From the NCBI GenBank assembly GCA_900545085.1, contig UQXU01000062.1, forward strand, positions 1 to 9,793: a stretch of 9,793 nt of DNA, given 5' to 3'. Origin of the DNA: an uncultured Eubacteriales bacterium. Its GTDB lineage: Bacteria > Bacillota > Clostridia > Christensenellales > Christensenellaceae. Below the pieces are notes generated by a model. The model was not told where the DNA came from and did not search any database. It saw only the letters and a list, made by a program, of their open reading frames with translations. Positions 4,596 to 9,793 of this stretch are shown here, piece after piece (the stretch's first letter is position 1; every line of letters starts with the position of its first letter). A program made the translations under genes and the position numbers.

Positions 4596-5859
4596 CCACG
4601 TCATATCGGGAGCCCAGCACGAGCCAGTTTTGAGCGAAGGGGCGCATGAGATTCCAGTAGCCCGCGCCGAGCAGAGAGAACTCGTCTATTAGATCGAATT
4701 TTGCTGAGATGCTCCGGGCGTCCTCGAACCAGACCTCGTGGCGCGAGCCGTCCGTGTCTGTATATTGAAAATGCGGAGATTGGGCTTCGTCGTCGTATAG
4801 TATACTTACGCCGTGGATGCGTGCCAGCTCGACTGCGCGCTCGTTGGAGATAGACTGCGCGCGTGTGCGCCCTTCGATGAAAGGCAGAGGCCAGTCATAG
4901 CCGTAGTTCGGTATACCCAGGAGCATCTTCTGCGCGGGTATCTGAGTCAGCGCATACGATACGACTTGGCGCACTTTGTTTATGGGTGCTATTGCCATAG
5001 GCGGACCGTATGTGTAGCCCCATTCGTATGTCATGAGCAAAACGGCGTCGGATACGGCTCCGAGGTCAGCGTAACTGTGACCTTCGTACAGCAAGCCGCG
5101 CTGTTCGCCGGAGATTTTAGGCGCGAGAGCGGAGATAACGCGCTTGTCGTAAGGCGCGAGGCGCTGCCGTGCTGCTCGAACGAAAGCGGCGTAGCTCGGC
5201 GCCAACTGACCGGGTATATATTCGAAATCTATATCTAAGCCGTCATAGCCTTTGCTTAGAATAGTTCCTACGACATTATCCAAAAGAGTGCGCTGCATGG
5301 CGGGGCTTTGGAATAGAGATACGGCGAGAGCGCTGTCGAAATTGCCTTCCTGCGTAAGGGTAGACAAATGCATAAAAGGCCGGACGTCGTTTACTCTCGC
5401 GGCGTTAAGCAGTGCGTCGTCATCTAGATATACCAGTGTACCGTCAGAGTTAAAACCGTAAGTAAAAGGCATGAGACAACTGATATAAGGCAGAGTCTCC
5501 GAGAGAAGCTGCATGTTTGCGAAGGGGTATGCGTACCCGGTGACTACAAGCGGGCGCAGAGCGGCGCCATAGCTGAGAGCGAGCTGCTGACCCGGGGTGA
5601 GAGAGGAATTTCGAGTGAGCCAAGGATTCATGCGGATGAGTTTGTTTACATTCATTCCGTTGCTTTGCGCGATGGAATACAGAGTGTCTCCCGGACGAAC
5701 TGTTGTAAGAAGCTCAGGCTTTAGGACGACTAGGGTCTGCCCCGGCACAAGGGCTTCGGAAACGAGCTTGTTTCTCGAAGAAATGCTCCAAGGGCTGACT
5801 CCGTACATATTTGCTATGGAAAAAAGTGTTTCACCCGGCTTTACGACGTGTATAATCAT
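4582..5859 (-). CDS. LysM-LysM-GH18 glycosidase, spore SleL/YaaH-like
   Basis: A 425-residue protein with two LysM peptidoglycan-binding modules (about 3-46, HVVKPGETLFSIANMYGV..., and about 52-96, TVRPGDTLYSIAQSNGM...), then a glycoside hydrolase 18 barrel (about 105-415). The catalytic signature DGLDIDFEY at 206-214 is intact, with Glu213 as proton donor and Asp209/Asp211 before it; MTYEWGY at 276-282 and the GYWNLMRPF strand near 400 also fit GH18. The order LysM2-GH18 without a signal peptide is that of SleL/YaaH N-acetylglucosaminidases, which sit in the spore coat or cortex and degrade cortex fragments at germination. That role is by family resemblance. The ATG at 5859 has AAAGGAGC upstream. 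I found no convincing sigma-A promoter, and no certain sporulation-sigma promoter, in the 70-base gap to the divergent SOR gene. Confidence 0.9.
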   Translation of the reverse strand: MIIHVVKPGETLFSIANMYGVSPWSISSRNKLVSEALVPGQTLVVLKPELLTTVRPGDTLYSIAQSNGMNVNKLIRMNPWLTRNSSLTPGQQLALSYGAALRPLVVTGYAYPFANMQLLSETLPYISCLMPFTYGFNSDGTLVYLDDDALLNAARVNDVRPFMHLSTLTQEGNFDSALAVSLFQSPAMQRTLLDNVVGTILSKGYDGLDIDFEYIPGQLAPSYAAFVRAARQRLAPYDKRVISALAPKISGEQRGLLYEGHSYADLGAVSDAVLLMTYEWGYTYGPPMAIAPINKVRQVVSYALTQIPAQKMLLGIPNYGYDWPLPFIEGRTRAQSISNERAVELARIHGVSILYDDEAQSPHFQYTDTDGSRHEVWFEDARSISAKFDLIDEFSLLGAGYWNLMRPFAQNWLVLGSRYDVVNLR

Positions 5860-5870
5860 AATGAGCTCCT

Positions 5871-5898
5871 TTGATAAGAAAATTGGGGCAAATAAATA
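5871..5898 (+). promoter_or_regulatory. possible promoter of the superoxide reductase gene
   Basis: TTGATA (5871-5876), 16-base spacer, TAAATA (5893-5898) is the best pair inside the 70-base gap. An alternative is the perfect TATAAT at 5851-5856, within the first codons of the LysM-GH18 gene on the other strand, but its -35 box is poor. I cannot choose between them. Confidence 0.3.
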
Positions 5899-5929
5899 CA
5901 GAAAACTACATTCAAGGAGATAATAAAAA

Positions 5930-6298
5930 ATGGCACTGAAATTTTATGCAGATGAAAAGACAAAGCTGGCTACGATTGTCAGAACAGGTATTGGGACAGA
6001 GACTCTGGAAGGTCTCAAAGAGCTGGACGCAGGCGTGGTTGACGCTGCGAAGGAAAAGCATGTGCCCGAAGTAAAGGTCAACGGCGACACTGTAGAGGTA
6101 TGTGTCGGCAGTGTAGAGCATCCCATGCAGGATGTTCATTACATACAGTTCATCTATCTTGAGACAGAAAAGGGCGGTCAGGTAAAATATCTCGCCCCGG
6201 GCGAAGCTCCTAAGGCTGAGTTTAAGGTAACGGACGATAAGCCCATCGCTGTCTATGAATACTGCAATCTGCACGGTCTTTGGAAAAAAGAGCTTTAA
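5930..6298 (+). CDS. superoxide reductase (desulfoferrodoxin/neelaredoxin family)
   Basis: A 122-residue cytoplasmic enzyme that reduces superoxide to hydrogen peroxide using electrons from rubredoxin-type donors, as in many anaerobes. All ligands of the catalytic Fe(His4Cys) centre are present with the spacing of Desulfoarculus baarsii desulfoferrodoxin: His44, His64, His70, Cys112, His115. The active-site Glu42-Lys43 pair (EKH) is kept too. The N-terminal 36 residues align in position with the desulforedoxin domain of two-iron enzymes but contain no cysteine (FYADEKTKLATIVR), so the second Fe(Cys4) centre cannot form. That is the arrangement of class III enzymes such as that of Treponema. 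AAGGAG lies 10 bases before ATG. It is divergent from the LysM-GH18 gene and convergent with the SOD gene. No rubredoxin or rubrerythrin lies nearby; the ferredoxin at 8047 is separate. Confidence 0.93.
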   Translation: MALKFYADEKTKLATIVRTGIGTETLEGLKELDAGVVDAAKEKHVPEVKVNGDTVEVCVGSVEHPMQDVHYIQFIYLETEKGGQVKYLAPGEAPKAEFKVTDDKPIAVYEYCNLHGLWKKEL

Positions 6299-6318
6299 TC
6301 TCAGGCTAAATATTCATC

Positions 6319-6353
6319 AGCCCGCCTCTTATTTGCGAGAGGTGGGCTTTTTT
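6319..6353 (+). terminator. intrinsic terminator of the superoxide reductase gene
   Basis: AGCCCGCCTCT (6319-6329) pairs with AGAGGTGGGCT (6338-6348), 11 pairs including one G-T, with an 8-base loop and six T residues (6348-6353). In reverse there is no T-run, so the convergent SOD gene lacks an obvious terminator of its own. Confidence 0.92.
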
Positions 6354-6356
6354 AGC

Positions 6357-6977
6357 TTATGGGTCTGTGGTGAAGCCTTCGTATGTATTCGCGATATTGC
6401 CCCAAGTCACCACGTTGAACCAGTTAGCTACGTATTCGGCTCGTCTGTTCTGATATTTTAAATAATAAGCGTGTTCAAAGACGTCCAGTATGAGAAGAGG
6501 CTGCAGATCTTTTGGCAGCACGGTTTCATTTTTGGAAGTTGTCGATATGCTGAGATTGCCGCCTGTGTCGCTCGCGAGCCATACCCATCCGCACCCTTTG
6601 AGGTTTTCTGCGGCATAAGAAAAATTGCGCTTAAAAATGCTCATGCCGCCGAAATCGCGCTGTATTGCCATGTCTAAAGCTGAAGAACGCGGAAGTGCGT
6701 TTGCCTTGCGCCCCATGCAGGAGAAGTATAGCTCGTGGCAGTATATGCCGCCGGCGTTCCATTTCAGATCGGAGGCGAGCCCTTCCGGAATCTCGGCCTC
6801 GCCCGTGAGCACGCTGACGACGTCCGGTTCTTCCGGCATTTGAGCCGCAAGCTCGTTAAATTTACGAACATACGCGGCGTAGTGCTTATCGTGATGAAGG
6901 AGCATTGTGCGCGTGTCTATATAAGGCTCCAGTGCGAAGTAAGGATACATTAACGGTTTGATTTGATGTGCAGGCAT
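6357..6977 (-). CDS. superoxide dismutase, Fe/Mn family
   Basis: A 206-residue cytoplasmic enzyme that dismutates superoxide to oxygen and hydrogen peroxide. The four metal ligands are visible: His28 (LLHHDKH), His81 (IYCHELYF), Asp165 and His169 (DVFEHAYYLKY). Tyr36 and Trp131 (GCGWVWL) of the active-site shell are in place. The outer-sphere Gln that Fe-type enzymes carry near residue 77 is Gly here, as in Mn-type enzymes. The Mn-type Gln, expected near residues 149-152, appears to be replaced (SKNET), so metal preference is unclear. The frame is open further up to 7055, but ATG 6977 follows AAAAGGAGAG at the correct distance and begins the family's usual N-terminus. It faces the superoxide reductase gene tail to tail, 58 bases apart. 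I found no confident promoter in 6978-7081. Confidence 0.92.
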   Translation of the reverse strand: MPAHQIKPLMYPYFALEPYIDTRTMLLHHDKHYAAYVRKFNELAAQMPEEPDVVSVLTGEAEIPEGLASDLKWNAGGIYCHELYFSCMGRKANALPRSSALDMAIQRDFGGMSIFKRNFSYAAENLKGCGWVWLASDTGGNLSISTTSKNETVLPKDLQPLLILDVFEHAYYLKYQNRRAEYVANWFNVVTWGNIANTYEGFTTDP

Positions 6978-7081
6978 AAACTCTCTCCTTTTCTTGTAAG
7001 ATATATCAGCTGCATATTTAGGCTTATGCCCGATCAGCAATATGTATTCCCTCATGTTTCGGAAATGTAAGGGTTGAGCAC

Positions 7082-7110
7082 TTGCAAGCTAAGAGCAACA
7101 TTGGTATAAT
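7082..7110 (+). promoter_or_regulatory. sigma-A promoter of uppP
   Basis: TTGCAA (7082-7087), 17-base spacer, perfect TATAAT (7105-7110). Transcription should start near 7117, giving a leader of about 43 bases before ATG 7160. This excludes in-frame starts at 7082 and 7109, which lie in the promoter. Confidence 0.85.
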
Positions 7111-7159
7111 GTATCGAAGTGCCAAGCTAATAGGCAAGGCAGGAAAGGATAGACTGTGT

Positions 7160-7954
7160 ATGAATATATTACAGGGGATAGTTTTGGGAATAGTGCAGGG
7201 GCTTACAGAATTTCTGCCTGTTTCCTCGAGCGGTCACCTAGTGCTTTTTCAGAATATCATGAATCTGGACGGGGATATGGTATTTTTTGACACAATGATG
7301 CATGTAGGTACGCTGGTAGCGGTTTTGTTTGTATTCTGGGCGGATATATCAAGTATACTGCATAAACCGCTGCAAAAGCTTACAGGCTTGCTCATTGTTG
7401 CGACGATACCGGGTGTGATTTTCACACTGCTGTTTGAAGATTTTATAAACAGTGCGTTTTCCGGTGCGTATTTGGGCATTGGTTTTTTGGTTACTGCTGC
7501 GCTGCTTATTGCTGCGGAATGGCTGGACAAAGGTCTGGGCGAGCGTAAAAAGAAAAATATAGGTTATCCTACTGCGGTCGGGATAGGCTGTATGCAGGCG
7601 ATAGCCATTATCCCAGGCATTTCTCGCTCCGGCTCCACTTTGGCAGGCGGGCTTTTCGCCGGGGTAGAGCGGAATCTCGCGGCTAGATTTTCATTCCTCA
7701 TGTCAATTCCTATAATAATAGGATCAGTGGTGCTTCAGCTTTTTAAACTGGCGACGGGAGAGGTTGTGGTTGAGACATCGATAATACTGCCGACGCTGGT
7801 GGGAATGATTTTCGCGGCGGTCAGCGGATTTTTGGCTATTAGATTTATGCTCAATCTAATAAGCAAGCATAAGCTTTACGGCTTTGCAGTATACATGGTA
7901 GCTATAGGGCTCTTTACGCTGCTGGACAAATACTGCTTCGGCTTGATATTTTAA
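7160..7954 (+). CDS. uppP: undecaprenyl-diphosphatase (UppP/BacA)
   Basis: A 264-residue integral membrane enzyme that removes a phosphate from undecaprenyl diphosphate, recycling the lipid carrier for peptidoglycan and other wall polymers; extra copies give bacitracin resistance in other species. The first signature QGLTEFLPVSSSGHLVL (13-29) holds Glu17, Ser22-24 and His26. The second, PGISRSGST (152-160), holds the catalytic-region Arg156. Several hydrophobic segments fill the rest, as expected for the family (about 265-270 residues). ATG 7160 is preceded by AAAGGA ten bases away and gives the canonical MNILQGIVLGIVQG start. It is a single-gene unit with its own promoter and terminator. Confidence 0.95.
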   Translation: MNILQGIVLGIVQGLTEFLPVSSSGHLVLFQNIMNLDGDMVFFDTMMHVGTLVAVLFVFWADISSILHKPLQKLTGLLIVATIPGVIFTLLFEDFINSAFSGAYLGIGFLVTAALLIAAEWLDKGLGERKKKNIGYPTAVGIGCMQAIAIIPGISRSGSTLAGGLFAGVERNLAARFSFLMSIPIIIGSVVLQLFKLATGEVVVETSIILPTLVGMIFAAVSGFLAIRFMLNLISKHKLYGFAVYMVAIGLFTLLDKYCFGLIF

Positions 7955-7968
7955 ATAAGATTCTAATC

Positions 7969-8011
7969 GTTAAAAAGACCTTCGGTATATAACACCGCAG
8001 GTCTTTTTAAC
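7969..8011. terminator. bidirectional terminator between uppP and the ferredoxin gene
   Basis: GTTAAAAAGACC (7969-7980) and GGTCTTTTTAAC (8000-8011) are perfect 12-bp arms, with an inner CGGT/ACCG pairing (7983-7986/7994-7997). Each strand carries five T residues on the 3' arm, so it can end transcripts from both converging genes. Confidence 0.88.
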
Positions 8012-8046
8012 ATTGCTTTATTATAGAGATCGAGTTTTTACAGCTG

Positions 8047-8238
8047 TTAATCCTCGGCAGAGATGACGCTGACGGGGCAGCCGTCCGCCGCTTCTCTTGC
8101 GCCCTCTTCCTGTTCGGGCGTTGAGGGCTGAGCCTTGACGTAACTCAGACCGTCGTCGTCCAGAGCGAATACGTCGGGGCAGACGCTCTCGCAGGCTCCG
8201 CATGCTATGCAGCCGTCTCTGTCTACTTCTACAATCAT
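8047..8238 (-). CDS. ferredoxin, single [4Fe-4S] cluster
   Basis: A 63-residue acidic electron carrier. Cys10, Cys13, Cys16 (CIACGAC) and the distant Cys54 (GCPVSVI) are the expected ligands of one [4Fe-4S] cluster. Cys20, followed by Pro, is what remains of the second-cluster ligand of the ancestral two-cluster ferredoxin. The other three second-site cysteines are gone, as in Desulfovibrio-type and Thermotoga-type one-cluster ferredoxins. AGGAGG stands well placed before ATG 8238. It is a single gene convergent with uppP; the donor and acceptor enzymes are not in the window. I found no convincing promoter in 8239-8323. Confidence 0.93.
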   Translation of the reverse strand: MIVEVDRDGCIACGACESVCPDVFALDDDGLSYVKAQPSTPEQEEGAREAADGCPVSVISAED

Positions 8239-8323
8239 TTTTTGCCTCCTGAATGGTATTAGTATTTTTCGCCATTATCTTTCCCGGTGGAGATTTTTTT
8301 ATTCATGGCGCATACGATATAAT

Positions 8324-8932
8324 ATGAAATTGCGTTATAAGACAGCGAGCGTTTTAGCTGTGACGCTTATGATATTGGAGGTGACGGTATTGACAGGATG
8401 CGCCGGAGGATATGAACCTATAAGCCAAGCGGAGATAGAAAGAATAAAACGTGGCGAAACAAGTGCAAAAATGGAGGTTGTATTAGATGCTGCTGTTTCG
8501 TTGGTGGGGGAAGTTGACTATTTTTGGGGAGGAAAGAGTGACGCCGTGGGGCGAGACGAACGCTGGGGCGAGCCGGCGGTTGTGGAAAGCGAAGGGAGCG
8601 TGACCACGGGAAGCGTCCGTCCGTTTGGGCTGGATTGTTCCGGATATGTGGCGTGGTGCTATTGGCAGGCCGGCGTTCCGCAAGAGGAGACGGGCACGGT
8701 AACATACGATCAATTTGATAAATCAGAAGAGATAGAATGGAGTGAGCTGAGGGCGGGGGATTTTGTATTTAAAAACACATCTGCTGTGCGTGAGAATCAC
8801 GTCGGCATATGCCTCGGAATGTTGGACGGAGAGCCTGTTTTTGCACATTGCTCGCTTTCTTTGGGCGGGGTTGTGGTAACGCGCGCGGGCGGTGTGTTCA
8901 AATACGCACGGCGTCCGAGGGCCGAAATTTAG
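8324..8932 (+). CDS. NlpC/P60-family lipoprotein, cell-wall peptidase
   Basis: A 202-residue exported protein. Residues 1-26 form a lipoprotein signal peptide: basic MKLRYK, hydrophobic core, lipobox LTGC with Cys26 as the lipidated residue. The NlpC/P60 domain (about 52-198) has catalytic Cys105 in FGLDCSGYVAW, His159 in NHVGICLG and a third polar residue at about His175. Such enzymes cut gamma-D-glutamyl-diaminopimelate or nearby bonds in peptidoglycan stem peptides. YFWGGKSDAVGRDERWGEP before the catalytic Cys fits a clostridial subgroup, from memory. ATG 8324 has no ribosome binding site at the usual distance (GGTGGAG is about 30 bases upstream), and a perfect TATAAT (8318-8323) touches the ATG. 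The signal peptide nevertheless favours this start. No terminator is visible downstream, so read-through into the response regulator is possible. Confidence 0.88.
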   Translation: MKLRYKTASVLAVTLMILEVTVLTGCAGGYEPISQAEIERIKRGETSAKMEVVLDAAVSLVGEVDYFWGGKSDAVGRDERWGEPAVVESEGSVTTGSVRPFGLDCSGYVAWCYWQAGVPQEETGTVTYDQFDKSEEIEWSELRAGDFVFKNTSAVRENHVGICLGMLDGEPVFAHCSLSLGGVVVTRAGGVFKYARRPRAEI

Positions 8933-8972
8933 AATATTATGCAGAAAAGTGTATATATAAGAGGGAATAAGT

Positions 8973-9014
8973 GTGAGAATTTGGCGTAAGATAGCTCTCA
9001 AGTCTAAGTATTAA
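8973..9014 (+). CDS. possible 13-residue basic peptide ORF
   Basis: GTG at 8973 follows GAGGG by 7 bases and encodes MRIWRKIALKSKY, then TAA. The sequence is basic and resembles the first residues of many sensor histidine kinases, so it could be a leader peptide, a degenerate kinase start, or chance. It lies between the NlpC/P60 gene and the response regulator. Evidence is only the spacing of the ribosome binding site and the composition. Confidence 0.2.
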   Translation: MRIWRKIALKSKY

Positions 9015-9033
9015 GCTATATTTAAGTGCCGTG

Positions 9034-9042
9034 TGTTATATT
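9034..9042 (+). promoter_or_regulatory. possible extended -10 promoter of the response regulator
   Basis: TGTTATATT at 9034-9042 has the TGn extension and a good -10 hexamer, with no good -35 box. Transcription would start near 9049, leaving a short leader with GAGAGG before ATG 9077. The rest of 8933-9076 shows no terminator. Confidence 0.4.
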
Positions 9043-9076
9043 GCTTAAAACGGACTAATTAAGAGAGGTAATTAAT

Positions 9077-9763
9077 ATGCCAATGAGATTATTAATAGCC
9101 GAAGACGAACGGCGTCTAGCTGAAACCTTGGGTGATGTGCTCATGGGGAACGGGTATGCTGTGGATATGTGCTTCGACGGTATGGCTGCTCTGGATAACG
9201 CGCAGAGCGGCATATATGATGCGATAATACTTGACGTCATGATGCCGAAAATGGACGGATTTGAAGTGACACGCAGGCTCAGAGCGTCCAAGGTGTCCAC
9301 GCCTATACTTATGCTGACGGCTCGCTCTCAGGTGCAGGACAGAGTACGCGGTTTGGACAGCGGAGCAGATTATTATTTGACCAAACCGTTTGAAATCGCA
9401 GAGCTGCTGGCGTGCCTGCGCTCGCTTATGAGGAGGCAGCCTGAGGTAGTTACTGAGCAGATGGAGTTTGGGGATTTGCGCCTAAATGTATCATCGTGCG
9501 CGCTTGTGTGCGGTCCGGATTTTGTTAAGCTCAGCTCTAAGGAACTGGAGCTTATGCGCTTGCTGATGGCGGCGAAGGGCAATGTAGTTACTAAAGAGAC
9601 TATGCTGCTGAAAGCTTGGGGCTATGATTCGGATGCGTCGGATAACAACGTAGAGGTATACATGTCCTTCCTGCGCAGGAAGATCAGGCACATACGCTCC
9701 GGTGTTAATATAGAGACAATAAGAAAAGTGGGTTATCATCTGCGTTACGGAAATTCCTTCTAG
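9077..9763 (+). CDS. two-component response regulator, OmpR/PhoB family
   Basis: A 228-residue transcription factor. The receiver domain (about 4-117) has acidic pocket Glu9/Asp10, phosphoacceptor Asp53 (LDVMMPKMDG), Thr81, Tyr100 and Lys103 (TKPFE). The winged-helix DNA-binding domain of the OmpR type spans about 127-225 (LSSKELELMRLL, VEVYMSFLRRKIR, IRKVGYHLR). It should be phosphorylated by a membrane histidine kinase and bind tandem promoter sites. Sequence alone does not name the stimulus. The start at 9077 follows GAGAGG by about 8 bases; ATG 9083 is a possible alternative. A strong ribosome binding site follows the stop codon, so a downstream partner gene, probably the kinase, is expected just beyond the window. 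Confidence 0.93.
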   Translation: MPMRLLIAEDERRLAETLGDVLMGNGYAVDMCFDGMAALDNAQSGIYDAIILDVMMPKMDGFEVTRRLRASKVSTPILMLTARSQVQDRVRGLDSGADYYLTKPFEIAELLACLRSLMRRQPEVVTEQMEFGDLRLNVSSCALVCGPDFVKLSSKELELMRLLMAAKGNVVTKETMLLKAWGYDSDASDNNVEVYMSFLRRKIRHIRSGVNIETIRKVGYHLRYGNSF

Positions 9764-9793
9764 TCTCACAGCGGCCGGAGGGTGAGATTTGAT
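9764..9793 (+). promoter_or_regulatory. ribosome binding site of the next gene, within a hairpin
   Basis: GGAGGGTGA at 9777-9785 is a near-ideal ribosome binding site starting 14 bases after the response regulator stop. A start could be TTG 9789, or an ATG at 9792 if the next base is G. TCTCAC (9764-9769) can pair with GTGAGA (9782-9787), which would place part of the site in the loop. The downstream gene itself is outside the window. Confidence 0.5.

Noticed and set aside
7082..7159. N-terminal extension of UppP
   Set aside because: The extra codons cover the promoter -35 and -10 boxes and do not match the family start.
1..9793. CRISPR array, insertion sequence, prophage or toxin-antitoxin pair
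   Set aside because: No regularly spaced repeats, transposase, integrase or terminal repeats were found; the two small divergent genes lack toxin or antitoxin motifs and are not in an overlapping same-strand order.

Overview
The window looks like chromosome of an anaerobic, probably endospore-forming member of the Clostridia (Bacillota). This is inferred from strong AGGAGG-type ribosome binding sites, sigma-A promoters with 17-bp spacers, a LysM-GH18 protein of the spore SleL/YaaH type, a superoxide reductase, a ferredoxin and Rrf2 regulators. I cannot name a genus. I see no mobile element, CRISPR array, prophage gene or rRNA.

Layout. Positions 1-270: the end of a tRNA operon (3' part of tRNA-Gly(GCC), complete tRNA-Cys(GCA), intrinsic terminator). 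277-1104 (-): an alpha/beta hydrolase with its own promoter. 1249-2238 (-): two tandem Rrf2-type regulators, the first in coordinate order with an IscR-like three-cysteine set. 2346-3410 (+): a single-domain Old Yellow Enzyme, divergent from the second Rrf2 gene with the two -35 elements directly abutting. 3600-4022 (-): a two-CBS-domain protein. 4120-4272 (-) and 4392-4595 (+): two small unknown genes, divergent, separated by an inverted repeat. 4582-5859 (-): LysM-LysM-GH18 protein. 5930-6298 (+) and 6357-6977 (-): superoxide reductase and Fe/Mn superoxide dismutase, tail to tail. 7160-7954 (+): undecaprenyl-diphosphatase UppP. 8047-8238 (-): single-cluster ferredoxin. 8324-8932 (+): NlpC/P60 lipoprotein. 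9077-9763 (+): OmpR-type response regulator, followed at the window edge by a strong ribosome binding site for a gene that lies outside.

Two themes emerge. One is redox and oxygen handling: Rrf2 sensors, flavin reductase, SOR, SOD and ferredoxin. The other is the cell envelope and spore: GH18/LysM, UppP, NlpC/P60 and a two-component regulator. Most genes have their own promoter and terminator, so this is a neighbourhood of single-gene units and not one large operon. Several long open frames begin at TTG codons inside a terminator or a -35 box. I trimmed these to the ATG that follows a ribosome binding site: hydrolase 1104, Rrf2 1686 and UppP 7160. The second Rrf2 gene and the SOD were likewise trimmed to an ATG placed directly after a ribosome binding site (2238 and 6977).

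I do not see a clearly new multi-gene system. The best leads are the compact Rrf2/OYE divergent control region, the superoxide reductase whose N-terminal domain appears to have lost its iron site, and the two small unknown genes around 4120-4595.
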